In this document: piece by piece, positions 18,347 to 29,752 of the stretch
Layout of the letters: each line of letters begins with the position of its first letter
Position numbering within the stretch: the stretch's first letter is position 1
NCBI GenBank assembly: GCA_001512695.1
Contig: LFSJ01000200.1
Location: 15,679 to 64,535, forward strand
Length of the DNA stretch: 48,857 nt
Direction of reading: 5' to 3'
Source: Tepidanaerobacter sp. DTU063
Lineage (GTDB): Bacteria; Bacillota; Thermosediminibacteria; Thermosediminibacterales; Tepidanaerobacteraceae
Notes under the pieces: model-generated
Told to the model about the DNA's origin: nothing
Seen by the model: only the letters and a program-made list of their open reading frames with translations
Databases searched by the model: none
Position numbers and translations under genes: made by a program

Positions 18347-19219
18347 TCATTCTATATTTTGAATTTGTTCTCGTATTTTTTCCAGTTCGCTCTTAATGTC
18401 AATTATTTCTTTTGATACACAATAATCCGATGCTTTTACTGAAATCGTGTTTGCCTCGCGAAACATTTCTTGAGCAATGAAATCCATTTTTTTGCCTACA
18501 GCATCGTCCGAGTATAATAATTCCTGCATTTGAGCTAGATGGCTCCCAAGTCTCACAACTTCTTCGGTAATATTGGATTTTTCCGCAAATATTACCGCTT
18601 CTGTCTCTATTCTATCTTCATCAAAGGAAAGATCTGAAGACAATCTTTGAACGTTCTGCATGAGCCTCTCTTTATACTCTTTAGGAATCATATCTGCTCG
18701 TTCTTTTATTAGCCCTACTTTATCTTTTATGAGTTCCAACCTTGCGTTTAAGTCTTTCCAGAGGTTTCCCCCCTCCTTTGTACGCATTTTAATGAGATTA
18801 TCCAAAGCCTCATCCAAGGCAGGCGCTAAAGATTCCCATAAGTCATCTTCTACCATGGAGTCTTCTTCCAAGATAAAAACATTTGGCAAAAGAGAAAGCA
18901 GTGACAGTGAAATTTGCCCTTCAAAGCCTATTTCATTTTTTAGTTCCATCAATTTTTTATAGTAATTGTTAACAAGGCTTTTGTCAATTTTTATATCAAC
19001 GGGGAGACTCTCATCATGCATATTAACATATACATCCAGTCTGCCTCGTTTTATTTTTCCCCTCACATAGTTTTTTATCTTATCCTCCAAAGAAAGCCAG
19101 GGTTTCGGTAATCTTACAAATAGCTCTAAAAATCTATGATTTACCGACCTAATCTCCACAGTAAAATGAAATTTGCCTTGATTTTCACCTCGGCCATAAC
19201 CGGTCATGCTTTTTATCAT
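18347..19219 (-). CDS. YicC family endoribonuclease-like protein
   Basis: This 290-residue protein starts [11 protein letters not shown] and contains [11 protein letters not shown] and VYVNM near the N-terminus. The C-terminal block runs [12 protein letters not shown] to [11 protein letters not shown] and [11 protein letters not shown]. This is the YicC (YloC) family, reported in other bacteria to have endoribonuclease activity. ATG 19219 follows AAAGGGGATTGTA. It is the first gene of the long minus-strand operon, 57 bases from the stem-loop and about 85 bases from the predicted transcription start. Substrates here are unknown. Confidence 0.88.
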   Translation of the reverse strand: MIKSMTGYGRGENQGKFHFTVEIRSVNHRFLELFVRLPKPWLSLEDKIKNYVRGKIKRGRLDVYVNMHDESLPVDIKIDKSLVNNYYKKLMELKNEIGFEGQISLSLLSLLPNVFILEEDSMVEDDLWESLAPALDEALDNLIKMRTKEGGNLWKDLNARLELIKDKVGLIKERADMIPKEYKERLMQNVQRLSSDLSFDEDRIETEAVIFAEKSNITEEVVRLGSHLAQMQELLYSDDAVGKKMDFIAQEMFREANTISVKASDYCVSKEIIDIKSELEKIREQIQNIE

Positions 19220-19256
19220 TACAATCCCCTTTTACGTTAACAATGATAAATCCATT

Positions 19257-19279
19257 AAACCAGGGCTAATCCCTGGTTT
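19257..19279 (-). other. Stem-loop in the 5' leader of the yicC operon
   Basis: AAACCAGGG and CCCTGGTTT are perfect 9-bp arms around ATTAG on the minus strand. The structure lies between the predicted transcription start (about 19,303) and yicC. Only three U residues follow it, so it is at best a weak terminator or attenuator. Confidence 0.5.
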
Positions 19280-19309
19280 TCTTGTATTTTCTTAATAATC
19301 GTATCAATT

Positions 19310-19338
19310 ATTATATCATTTTATTATGTTTTAAACAA
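19310..19338 (-). promoter_or_regulatory. Sigma-A promoter of the yicC-remA-gmk-... operon
   Basis: TTGTTT (19338-19333) is followed by exactly 17 bases and TATAAT (19315-19310). It is the best candidate to drive the long housekeeping operon that extends leftward. Confidence 0.75.
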
Positions 19339-19371
19339 CAAAATATTGACCTTCCAAAAGCTTGTCGCAAG

Positions 19372-19380
19372 TGCTATACT
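19372..19380 (+). promoter_or_regulatory. Extended -10 promoter of rqcH
   Basis: TGCTATACT has the TGn extension before a near-consensus -10. No good -35 lies at 16-18 bases. TTGACC at 19346 is 23 bases away, too far. It is 25 bases before the rqcH ATG, with ribosome-binding site AGGGAGG between. Confidence 0.5.
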
Positions 19381-19404
19381 ATGATTCAATAGGGAGGTTG
19401 TTTT

Positions 19405-22630
<3,226 letters not shown>

Positions 22631-22646
22631 GTTCTTCCTCCTGTTT

Positions 22647-23096
22647 TTACTTGAACAGGCTTTGATATTCCGGATGAAATGTAATTAGATATGCTAATAT
22701 CAGAACCCCTATGACTATTGCACAGTCAGCTATGTTAAAGACCGGCCAAACTCTAAAGTCTAAAAAATCAACTACATATCCAAATCTCAGTCTATCAATA
22801 AAATTGCCCATTGCCCCTCCTAGAATCAAAGCCATTACAATACCAAAAGCCTTGTGCTTTGCGGGGAGCTTAATTAATACTAAAGTGATTATAACTATTA
22901 CTATAGAAGAAACCACCGTGAACAGAAAGGTCTTGCCTTTCAATATGCTAAAGGCAGCTCCTGTGTTTTGAACATATGTGATGTGAAAAACATTTTTAAT
23001 AACTGGGATAGACTGATGTGGCACCATGTTTTTTTGTACTATGTGTTTTGTGAACAAATCTAGAACTAATATGAAAAAACTAATTGCGAAATACAA
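22647..23096 (-). CDS. lspA: Lipoprotein signal peptidase (signal peptidase II)
   Basis: This 149-residue integral membrane aspartyl protease cleaves prolipoprotein signal peptides after lipid attachment. Four hydrophobic segments are visible. The active-site blocks are GNFIDRLRFGYVVDFLDF and FNIADCAIVIG, each contributing one catalytic Asp. The frame stays open to 23159, but that end lies over the promoter -35. TTG 23096, preceded by TTGGAGGT, is therefore chosen and gives the normal family length. It is the first gene of lspA-rluD-pyrR. Confidence 0.94.
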   Translation of the reverse strand: MYFAISFFILVLDLFTKHIVQKNMVPHQSIPVIKNVFHITYVQNTGAAFSILKGKTFLFTVVSSIVIVIITLVLIKLPAKHKAFGIVMALILGGAMGNFIDRLRFGYVVDFLDFRVWPVFNIADCAIVIGVLILAYLITFHPEYQSLFK

Positions 23097-23130
23097 ACCG
23101 GCTACCTCCAAGGCTTCAATGTTATTTCCA

Positions 23131-23159
23131 ATTATATAATACCCGAAGTTAAACATCAA
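23131..23159 (-). promoter_or_regulatory. Sigma-A promoter of lspA-rluD-pyrR
   Basis: TTGATG (23159-23154), a 17-base spacer and TATAAT (23136-23131) make a near-ideal promoter just after the traR terminator. It places the transcript start downstream of the longer possible lspA start. Confidence 0.8.
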
Positions 23160-23161
23160 TG

Positions 23162-23190
23162 AAAAAATGCCCTACAAGGGCATTTCTTTT
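23162..23190 (-). terminator. Terminator after the TraR/DksA gene
   Basis: AAATGCCCT and AGGGCATTT form a 9-bp stem with a tight 3-base loop. On the minus strand it is followed by TTTTTTC. It separates the traR unit from lspA. The plus strand also has a T-run. Confidence 0.85.
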
Positions 23191-23194
23191 CCGG

Positions 23195-23821
23195 TTAATT
23201 TCTATCATCTTCATCGAGATCTCTTTCATTTATGATCGTGTCAGTTCCTTCAACTATACCGCGCGGTTCTTCGCCATCCACATAAGTTTCGCTATAATCT
23301 ACAGCCCCCGGTATGTCTTGGGGCCCGTCAGACGTACCGTATCTCGCTACATCCTGCCAGGCATCTTCACCATCATATCCTACTGTGTCTTTTCCATTCC
23401 GAGAGCTTCTTCCAAAGGGAAATTTTAAGACTTCCTCTTCGAGTGGCCTACTACTGTGATCACCTGGCTTCTCCTCGGATTTCTTGCAATCTATGCAAAA
23501 AGTCGTGTAAGGTAGGGCTTCCAATCTCTCCCTTTCAATATTCTTGCCACAGTTTTCACATACTCCGTAAGACCCATTGTTTATTCTATCAATAGCATGG
23601 TTCACCTTCATAAGCAAAACCTTTGAGTTGCCCTTTAGACCCAAATCCTTTGATCTCTCAAAGGTTTCGGCACCCAAATCTGCCGGATGGTTATCGTAGC
23701 CCGATAGCTCACCAATCGATTCCTTTAGGGGTTCAGAGCCTCGCTTTGACAGTAATTCCATTTGCTTTTCCAGCCTGCTTTTTAAGCTTTCGAGTTGTCT
23801 TTTGTAATGTTCTATGTTCAA
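23195..23821 (-). CDS. TraR/DksA family zinc-finger protein (YlyA/YteA-like)
   Basis: This 208-residue protein has a coiled-coil N-terminus (YKRQLESLKSRLEKQMELL), the segment DNHPADLGAETFERSKDLGL, and a four-cysteine zinc finger, CENCGKNIERERLEALP then FCIDC. The acidic tail of about 85 residues is low in complexity. Such proteins bind the RNA polymerase secondary channel, and the Bacillus homologue YlyA affects sigma-G-dependent genes. The TTG start at 23821 follows AGGAGG. It is upstream of lspA, as ylyA is in Bacillus, but separated by a terminator. Confidence 0.88.
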   Translation of the reverse strand: MNIEHYKRQLESLKSRLEKQMELLSKRGSEPLKESIGELSGYDNHPADLGAETFERSKDLGLKGNSKVLLMKVNHAIDRINNGSYGVCENCGKNIERERLEALPYTTFCIDCKKSEEKPGDHSSRPLEEEVLKFPFGRSSRNGKDTVGYDGEDAWQDVARYGTSDGPQDIPGAVDYSETYVDGEEPRGIVEGTDTIINERDLDEDDRN

Positions 23822-23852
23822 GTCGGGCCTCCTAGCAGTTTATATTATACGC

Positions 23853-24140
23853 TCAAAGCTGTTTTTGAACAATTTTAATAATGTCGGCTATAAATGTACC
23901 GATTATTGGTAATCTTAAAATCACAATTCGCTGGAGAAAATATATGGCCAAAGCCCCTAAAAGGGTAAAGCCTATAGCCGTTCCGAAGCCTCTGGCAATG
24001 CCTCCTAAAAAATTCATATACAGCAGTCTCTTTGGATTTCTCAGTAACTCAACATATTCTGCTAAGTTGAGTCGTTCAATATTTAAGGACAATTCATCTA
24101 TTTTTTGGCTCAGCTTTTCATAAGTTTTGTGGTCAGTCAT
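23853..24140 (-). CDS. Small membrane protein with DUF5665-like architecture
   Basis: This 95-residue protein begins with a short amphipathic helical segment (YEKLSQKIDELSLNIERLNLA). It continues with NPKRLLYMNFLGGIARGFGTAIG, a transmembrane helix (FTLLGALAIYFLQRIV), and an end that reads like a second short membrane-associated helix (IGTFIADIIKIVQKQL). This layout matches the DUF5665 family seen in clostridia. Its function is unknown. It lies between divIVA and traR, where ileS often stands in Bacillus. Whether it is co-transcribed with divIVA (65-base gap) is unclear. Confidence 0.75.
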   Translation of the reverse strand: MTDHKTYEKLSQKIDELSLNIERLNLAEYVELLRNPKRLLYMNFLGGIARGFGTAIGFTLLGALAIYFLQRIVILRLPIIGTFIADIIKIVQKQL

Positions 24141-24205
24141 GTGGATTCCCTCAAAATTAATTTATCCAACCGACCGAGTTTTATTCCTAATTATCATAGA
24201 CGAGT

Positions 24206-24763
24206 TTATTGCTGATTATGTACCTCTCTATCTGTGTCCTGCCTATTCTCTTCACCGTCACTAGCTGCCGCCGCTTTTAAAGCGCTTTCGCAAGATGAGG
24301 CGCTATCGGCAAACAGGTCAAGCTCTAATGAATCCAAGTATTCCAGTTGGGACTCAAGAAAGTTTTTAAACCGTATTTTATATAGGCAAAACTGCTGCCT
24401 CAATTCCTCATTTTGATTGTTAATTTGATTGAACTGCTCTTTGGCTTGCTGTATTATTTCTTTTGCATGCAATCTGGCTTCTTTTAAAATTGCTTCTTTT
24501 TCCCTCTCAGCATTGCTTTTTACCTCTTCAGCAGTCTTTTCAGCCAAAACAAGGGCATTTTTCATTGTTGTCTCAATATCTTTATAGCTTTGCATTTTCT
24601 CATGCAACAATTGAATTTGTTCTCTTAAATCCCGATTTTCCTTGTAAATTCTTTCATAGTTTGCCAGCAGATTGTCTAAAAACTCATCAACTTCTTCTGT
24701 ATTATAGCCTCTTATGCTTCTGCTAAATTCTTTTTTCTGAATTTCCAAAGGCGAAATGTCCAT
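24206..24763 (-). CDS. divIVA: Cell-division protein DivIVA
   Basis: This 185-residue protein begins MDISPLEIQKKEFSRSIRGY and NTEEVDEFLD, the lipid-binding DivIVA N-terminus. A long coiled coil (about residues 25-140) and a short acidic tail follow. DivIVA marks negatively curved membrane at poles and septa and recruits division or sporulation proteins. ATG 24763 follows AAGGAGATG. Ten extra upstream codons in the frame include the ribosome-binding site. It ends the sepF-yggT-divIVA cluster. The ylmH gene usual between yggT and divIVA is missing. Confidence 0.94.
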   Translation of the reverse strand: MDISPLEIQKKEFSRSIRGYNTEEVDEFLDNLLANYERIYKENRDLREQIQLLHEKMQSYKDIETTMKNALVLAEKTAEEVKSNAEREKEAILKEARLHAKEIIQQAKEQFNQINNQNEELRQQFCLYKIRFKNFLESQLEYLDSLELDLFADSASSCESALKAAAASDGEENRQDTDREVHNQQ

Positions 24764-24776
24764 ATTTTTCATCTCC

Positions 24777-25052
24777 TTACCAGAAAATCCCATACAGTAA
24801 TCTTACAATGATAACTCTCACAATGTCTAAAAAGAGCAGTGCAATTAATGGTGAAAAATCCAAATAAGGCCATGACCCCCTAGGGATAAATCTTTCCAAC
24901 AATTCTCTAAATGGTGCGAGAATCGGTTCAGTAAAGTCGTATATGAAGCTGCTTATGGTAGGATTGATAGGATTGGGGAAGAAGGATAAAATGACCCTCA
25001 ATAAAATCATTAAGTCTATAAATTGAAAAAATACATTGACAATTCTTATCAA
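24777..25052 (-). CDS. YggT family membrane protein (YlmG-like)
   Basis: This 91-residue protein has two hydrophobic segments. The loop carries the YggT signature: ILSFFPNPINPTISSFIYDF, then TEPILAPFRELLERFIP and LDFSPLIALLFL. In Bacillus the homologous ylmG sits in the same sepF-divIVA cluster, and related proteins are linked to division or chloroplast nucleoid organisation. The TTG start follows AAGGGGGTAA. It lies four bases after sepF, so the two are co-transcribed. Confidence 0.88.
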   Translation of the reverse strand: MIRIVNVFFQFIDLMILLRVILSFFPNPINPTISSFIYDFTEPILAPFRELLERFIPRGSWPYLDFSPLIALLFLDIVRVIIVRLLYGIFW

Positions 25053-25056
25053 AGAT

Positions 25057-25497
25057 TTACCCCCTTAATTTGATATTTGATACGGTGTCTTGATTTTCTT
25101 CATCCCCTTCTACTCCGGAAACATCTACATTGTCAGGAGCAAATATAAAGATTCCTGGCCCAATTTTCTTTACGGTGCCGTTTAATGCATAAATGCTGCC
25201 CGACATAAAATCTAGAATGCGCTTTGCGGTTTCTTTGTCAAGCTTTTCAAAATTGACAATTACCGCCCTCCTATTTTTCACTTCATCCGTAATCTCACTA
25301 ACCTCTTCAAAGGAACCGGGCTTAAAGATAATCATCTTGTTTTTATTTGTTTGATGAATATTGATTACCCTGCCCCTGCTTTTTGGCTCAGGTCGGGCAA
25401 TATAGGGCTCAAAATCTTGTTTTTCAGCTTCTTCAGGCATCTCATCTTCAATGCCTAAAAAATACAATATTTTTTTAAAAAATGTCTTATTGCTCAT
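25057..25497 (-). CDS. sepF: Cell-division protein SepF
   Basis: This 146-residue protein has an N-terminal amphipathic segment MSNKTFFKKILYFLGI for membrane binding. The globular SepF fold follows: KMIIFKPGSFEEVSEI, then NRRAVIVNFEKLDKETAKRI, DFMSGSIYALNG and GPGIFIFAPDNV. SepF tethers FtsZ to the membrane and aligns the septum. The ATG start is preceded by AGGAGC. It belongs to the cluster yggS-sepF-yggT-divIVA. Confidence 0.94.
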   Translation of the reverse strand: MSNKTFFKKILYFLGIEDEMPEEAEKQDFEPYIARPEPKSRGRVINIHQTNKNKMIIFKPGSFEEVSEITDEVKNRRAVIVNFEKLDKETAKRILDFMSGSIYALNGTVKKIGPGIFIFAPDNVDVSGVEGDEENQDTVSNIKLRG

Positions 25498-25519
25498 ACT
25501 ATCATTAGCTCCTTCTTAT

Positions 25520-26209
25520 TTATTTTCTAGTTCCAAATATGCCTGTGCCAATTCTTACCATGTTTGCCCCCTCTTCTATTGCCACTTCAAAGTCATTGCT
25601 CATTCCCATAGACAGGTATTCCATACTCACATTTTCAATAGATTTTTCCTTTATACTTTGAAAAATCTCGCGCAAATGCCTAAAATAAGCCCTTACATCT
25701 TCGGGATTTTCTTTGAAAGGAGCTATTGCCATTAAACCCCTGACTTTTAAATTTGGAAGTGTTGCAACTTTTTCGATAAAAACTTCAGTATCATCAGGGT
25801 CTATACCGTATTTCGTCTCTTCACTGCCTATATTTACTTGAACCAGGACATCAATTACTTTATCCGCCTGCTGGGCCCTTTTTTGTATTTCTTCGGCTAA
25901 TCTCCAACTGTCAAGAGACTGAATCATGGTAAATATATCTATTGCTGTTTTAACCTTATTCCGCTGCAGGTGACCTATTAAATGCCACTCTATATTGCCC
26001 TTTACAAGGTCTACTTTGCTCTTGGCTTCCTGAACCCTGTTTTCGCCAAGAAAAACAATACCATTGTCCACGGCTTCCTGAATTAATTCGGCCGAAAAAT
26101 TTTTTGTCACCGCAATCAAATAAATGTCTTCCGGGTTTCTCCCGGAGCGTTCAGCTGCAGCCTCAATTCTTTTTTTGATTTGTTGTATATTTTGCTTTAA
26201 ATAACTCAT
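25520..26209 (-). CDS. YggS/YlmE family PLP-binding homeostasis protein
   Basis: This 229-residue TIM-barrel protein has the PLP lysine in LIAVTK (Lys36) and the conserved segments FLGENRVQEA, WHLIGHLQRNK, VQVNIGSEETKYG, and SMGMSNDFEVAIEEGANMVRIGT. The family keeps free pyridoxal phosphate in balance and has no proven enzyme activity. ATG 26209 lies inside the 3' end of hlyD, implying translational coupling. It is followed by sepF after 22 bases. Confidence 0.94.
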   Translation of the reverse strand: MSYLKQNIQQIKKRIEAAAERSGRNPEDIYLIAVTKNFSAELIQEAVDNGIVFLGENRVQEAKSKVDLVKGNIEWHLIGHLQRNKVKTAIDIFTMIQSLDSWRLAEEIQKRAQQADKVIDVLVQVNIGSEETKYGIDPDDTEVFIEKVATLPNLKVRGLMAIAPFKENPEDVRAYFRHLREIFQSIKEKSIENVSMEYLSMGMSNDFEVAIEEGANMVRIGTGIFGTRK

Positions 26210-27386
26210 CTAATCCCCTCTTATTTAGTAAAATTTTATCACCTTGTTTTATTCCATTTACTATTATATTATCTTCATCTTCAACTACCAACTCAACGGG
26301 CTTGAAGCATTTTTCTCCCCGCTCGAAGACATAAACCCCCTCAACACCATTGTCATAAAATATGCCTTCCTTTGGTATCATGCAACCTTTATGTGTCCCC
26401 ACAATCACTTCCAAATCTATTTTTCTCGAATCCAGCAGACTGTCTAGATCCGTATTAATTGAAAAAAAGCCAATGCCATTATCATTTATGCTAGCAAGTC
26501 GCCCTCTTATCTCCCTATCATTATCTATTTTTATATAATAATCTCTTCCTTCTTTAAGACCCTTTTCAGCTTTAAATGCTATGTACCATGAAAAATTATC
26601 TATTATTTTTAGGACAGCTTGATTCATGTTAACTTCTTTTGGCAGGCTAGTCTTAGTTAACCCCTCAACGACAGCAGTCAGCTGAGCATGTGATATATCT
26701 TTCGCCCTATCGGGAACCAGAACATCTTCAAGGCCGTCTATGTAAAGACTTACTATTCCTGCCTCCGATGCATAGACCACTATATCAATTTTACTGACTT
26801 CTTCCTTCATTTTATTTAATTGCTCTTTTAATGTATTGATACTTGCTTCATTTGATTCAAGTAGTTTTTGTCTCTCCTCTGCCAATCTCGTCAACTCATC
26901 TTGTAATGACCTCACTTTGTCAAATTCACCGTTCTCCGTGGCCTCTTTTATTTTTTGAGTGGTACTATCTATGGACTTTTCAATCAAACTCAAGGACATG
27001 GATGAGCTTCCCGGATTGCCTTCCAATGACTCTATCTTTTCTTCTAACTCGCTTATCTCATTTTGAAAACGTTGCTTTTGTTTTTCATCGGTGGTCACTA
27101 TAAAAAGAGGTGTGCCAACTCTGACCCTCTCTCCTGATTTTACCAACAGCTGTACCTTGCCCTTAGCCGGAGATAAAACAGGAACCTCGTTTTTTATAAT
27201 TATGCCTTCCGTTCGAAAGCTTTCGCAGATCTCACCATTTGCTACAACATATGTATTTGAAAAAATGACTTTGTAAAAATAAAAAGCCATAATCGCAACT
27301 AGCGATAAAGCTATTAAAATAGGGAGTTTAAAGGATTTTTTCCTGGGCCTTAAAAATACCACCTTTTCGTTGGAACGCCGCCGCAT
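26163..27386 (-). CDS. HlyD-family periplasmic-adaptor-like membrane protein
   Basis: This protein of about 407 residues has one N-terminal transmembrane helix (FKLPILIALSLVAIMAFYF) and a lipoyl-like segment (SPAKGKVQLLVKSGERVRVGTPL). A coiled coil covers about residues 100-195, and a beta-rich C-terminus ends in a barrel-like domain. This is the HlyD/membrane-fusion-protein shape, but no transporter gene accompanies it. It opens the yggS-sepF operon and takes the place that ylmD holds in Bacillus. Its role, perhaps in envelope or division, is unknown. ATG 27386 follows AAAAGGTGAT. A GTG at 27398 is inside that site. Confidence 0.78.
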   Translation of the reverse strand: MRRRSNEKVVFLRPRKKSFKLPILIALSLVAIMAFYFYKVIFSNTYVVANGEICESFRTEGIIIKNEVPVLSPAKGKVQLLVKSGERVRVGTPLFIVTTDEKQKQRFQNEISELEEKIESLEGNPGSSSMSLSLIEKSIDSTTQKIKEATENGEFDKVRSLQDELTRLAEERQKLLESNEASINTLKEQLNKMKEEVSKIDIVVYASEAGIVSLYIDGLEDVLVPDRAKDISHAQLTAVVEGLTKTSLPKEVNMNQAVLKIIDNFSWYIAFKAEKGLKEGRDYYIKIDNDREIRGRLASINDNGIGFFSINTDLDSLLDSRKIDLEVIVGTHKGCMIPKEGIFYDNGVEGVYVFERGEKCFKPVELVVEDEDNIIVNGIKQGDKILLNKRGLDELFKAKYTTNQKKN

Positions 27387-27431
27387 CTTACTTATCACCT
27401 TTTAGGTATAACACTTGTATGACTCCTTAAA

Positions 27432-27459
27432 TATATACTTGTCTACTTTTTCACGACAA
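27432..27459 (-). promoter_or_regulatory. Possible promoter of hlyD-yggS-sepF
   Basis: TTGTCG (27459-27454) and TATATA (27437-27432) are 16 bases apart. A second candidate is the extended -10 TGGTATAGT further upstream, near 27477-27485. Neither can be chosen by eye with certainty. The rest of 27,399-27,583 holds no recognisable gene. Confidence 0.4.
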
Positions 27460-27583
27460 CTCTTCAGCATGACTATACCATATAAATATTTTCTCCAAAA
27501 ATAGACGTAATCCTTTTTTTTGCCTTTATTTTTCCAATAAAAGTTTACAAAACACTCGGTATAAAAGGGCATATCCGGCAATA

Positions 27584-27624
27584 ATTTAAAAAAGAGACTT
27601 CAGGCACTGCCTAGAAGTCTCTTT
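27584..27624 (-). terminator. Terminator of tRNA-Pro
   Basis: AAAGAGACTT and AAGTCTCTTT pair around an inner AGGC/GCCT stem. On the minus strand the stem is followed by TTTTTTAAATT. It lies 27 bases beyond the tRNA 3' end. Confidence 0.9.
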
Positions 27625-27650
27625 ATGTATGAATATAATAATCTTTGTAA

Positions 27651-27727
27651 TGGTCTGAGTGGAGGGATTTGAACCCCCGACCTCTTGAACCCCATTCAAG
27701 CGCGCTACCAAACTGCGCCACACCCAG
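27651..27727 (-). tRNA. tRNA-Pro, anticodon GGG
   Basis: This 77-base cloverleaf has acceptor stem CTGGGTG/CACTCAG with one G-U pair. The D-arm is GCGCAGTTTGGTAGCGC. The anticodon arm CTTGA-ATGGGGT-TCAAG has GGG at positions 34-36, and the T-arm contains GGTTCAAATCC. The 3' CCA is encoded. It reads CCC and CCU proline codons. It has its own promoter and terminator, just downstream of thrB. Confidence 0.96.
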
Positions 27728-27748
27728 ACACTTTTATTAGCAAGTATT

Positions 27749-27777
27749 ATTATAAAGCATCGGAAAAATAATTTCAA
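27749..27777 (-). promoter_or_regulatory. Sigma-A promoter of tRNA-Pro
   Basis: TTGAAA (27777-27772), a 17-base spacer and TATAAT (27754-27749) lie 22 bases before the tRNA 5' end. It is one of the best promoter matches in the window and sits immediately after the thrB stop. Confidence 0.82.
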
Positions 27778-27792
27778 GCCTTAAAGCCATTT

Positions 27793-28683
27793 TCATAAAA
27801 ATCTTACACCTTTTGAATCCGATAAAAGCACCTTGTAGTGGGATTTTATTCCTTCCTGTGCAAATATATCTACCATGTGCTGGCCCAGTGCCTCTGCCCT
27901 TTCTTTTAATGTTAAACAAACTACCGTTGGACCGGAACCACTTAAGAACCCTGCAAAAGCACCTTTTTCGGTAACTGTTTCAAGTATTTTATCCATTCCC
28001 GGGATTAGATGACTCCTGTACGGCTGATGCAATCTATCCTGGCAAAAAACATTCATATTTGTCAGATCTCCCTGAGCCATTGCGGCAACCAGCATGGCAG
28101 TATGACATGTATTAAATACTGCATCTTCGAATTTAACGGTTTTCGGCAGGACCTTTCTGGCATCTTCTGTCTTTAATTCAAATTCAGGTATGCAAACGAC
28201 AAAGCGAAGCCAAAAGGGCACGGGAAAGGTTTTGTATATGACCTTGTTTTCGTGAATCATCGAGAGACAAAAACCGCCAAACATGGCAGGCACTATATTA
28301 TCAGGATGTCCCTCCATTTCCGTACCAATTTGCACCAACTCGCCGGTATCTAATACGTCTCCCACCAGGTGATTGGCTGCCATTAAGCCCCCCGCAATAC
28401 ATGCTGCACTGCTTCCCAAACCTCTAGCTATAGGGATGTGATTTTCCAGCACGATTTTTAAAGGTCGATTTACATTTGCCCTCTCTAATACTTTACTGGC
28501 TGCCTGATAGACCAAGTTGCTTTCATCCAGAGATATATTTTCTGCCCCTTCACCTTTTACGTAAACCTCCGGTTTATCGGAGAACTCCATGTCGATAAAG
28601 TTATACATTCCTAAAGAAGCACCTAAGCAGTCAAAGCCAGGTCCAAAGTTTGCAGTAGTTGCAGGTACTTGAACTTTAACCAT
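27793..28683 (-). CDS. thrB: Homoserine kinase
   Basis: This 296-residue GHMP kinase phosphorylates homoserine at the start of the threonine branch. Typical features are VPATTANFGPGFDCLGASL at the N-terminus and the GHMP ATP loop PIARGLGSSAACIAGGL. The C-terminal motif GAFAGFLSGSGPTVVCL is also present. ATG 28683 follows GTAGGAGTG, which overlaps the thrC stop, and the frame's earlier ATG (28710) lies inside thrC. It is the last gene of the PheB-hom-thrC-thrB operon. Confidence 0.96.
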   Translation of the reverse strand: MVKVQVPATTANFGPGFDCLGASLGMYNFIDMEFSDKPEVYVKGEGAENISLDESNLVYQAASKVLERANVNRPLKIVLENHIPIARGLGSSAACIAGGLMAANHLVGDVLDTGELVQIGTEMEGHPDNIVPAMFGGFCLSMIHENKVIYKTFPVPFWLRFVVCIPEFELKTEDARKVLPKTVKFEDAVFNTCHTAMLVAAMAQGDLTNMNVFCQDRLHQPYRSHLIPGMDKILETVTEKGAFAGFLSGSGPTVVCLTLKERAEALGQHMVDIFAQEGIKSHYKVLLSDSKGVRFL

Positions 28684-28693
28684 ATTTTCACTC

Positions 28694-29752
28694 CTACTCG
28701 TAAATTTCACTTTCCAATAATTCTATTTTGGGGTCAAGGACAGTAGGTTCAATTCCGACTTTTATGGCAGTATCGGGGTCTTTTAAGCCGTGACCGGTAA
28801 GCACTGCCACAACTTTTTCTCCATCATTAATTATATTTTTCTTACACATCTTTATTACTCCTGCTACGGAAGCTGCCGAAGCCGGCTCAACAAAAATACC
28901 TTCATATTTAGCAAGTATCTTATATGCTTCAAGAATTTCTTCATCCGTCACCTTGTCTATTTTGCCTTGAGAGCTTTGAGCTGCCTCCACCGCATATTTC
29001 CAACTGGCCGGGTTTCCAATGCGAATAGCTGTGGCAATAGTCTCTGGGTTTGGAATTATTCTATTTTCTACAATTGGTGCTGCACCGGCAGCCTGAAAGC
29101 CCATCATTTTAGGCAGTTTGCCGATCTTTTTAAGTGAATAATATTCCTTAAAGCCCTTCCAATATGCCGTAATATTCCCTGCATTTCCTACCGGTATAGC
29201 AAGATAGTCCGGAGCTTCCTTAAGCACATCGCATATTTCAAATGAAGCAGTTTTTTGCCCCTCTATTCTGTGTGGATTAATAGAGTTTACGAGAGTGATA
29301 GGCCTTCGCTCGGCAAGCTCTCTCACCATTTTTAAGGCATCGTCAAAATTACCTCTAATGGCGATAACCTTTGCACCATATGCAATCGCCTGTGCTAGTT
29401 TGCCCATGGCGATAGCACCTTCGGGGATTAGAACGACGCATTTTAAGCAGGCTTTTGCCGCATAGGCTGCTGCGGAGGCTGAAGTGTTGCCCGTTGAGGC
29501 ACATATTACAGCGGAGGCACCGTCCTCCACCGCCTTGGATACTGCCACCGTCATCCCTCTGTCTTTAAAAGAACCCGTAGGATTGAGGCCTTCATATTTC
29601 AAATAGATTTCTGCCTTCGTATCTAATAACTCCTCGATATTTCTGGCTCTTATAAGCGGAGTATTCCCTTCGTTTAAGGAAATAATGTTTTTCCTATCTT
29701 TAACAGGAAGGTATGAAAAGTAATTGTCAATTACTCCTGTCTTTACACTCAA
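28694..29752 (-). CDS. thrC: Threonine synthase
   Basis: This 352-residue PLP enzyme converts O-phosphohomoserine to threonine. The PLP lysine is Lys63 in TGSFKDRGM, followed by [15 protein letters not shown], the phosphate-binding PVGNAGN loop and [12 protein letters not shown]. It is the short, type-II-like form. The TTG start overlaps the hom stop (ATTGA) behind GAGGGGG, so translation is coupled. No key residue is missing. Confidence 0.96.
   Translation of the reverse strand: MSVKTGVIDNYFSYLPVKDRKNIISLNEGNTPLIRARNIEELLDTKAEIYLKYEGLNPTGSFKDRGMTVAVSKAVEDGASAVICASTGNTSASAAAYAAKACLKCVVLIPEGAIAMGKLAQAIAYGAKVIAIRGNFDDALKMVRELAERRPITLVNSINPHRIEGQKTASFEICDVLKEAPDYLAIPVGNAGNITAYWKGFKEYYSLKKIGKLPKMMGFQAAGAAPIVENRIIPNPETIATAIRIGNPASWKYAVEAAQSSQGKIDKVTDEEILEAYKILAKYEGIFVEPASAASVAGVIKMCKKNIINDGEKVVAVLTGHGLKDPDTAIKVGIEPTVLDPKIELLESEIYE

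Noticed and set aside
19346-19380. TTGACC as -35 for rqcH
   Set aside because: The spacer to TATACT is 23 bases, too long. The TGn-extended -10 explains the promoter better.
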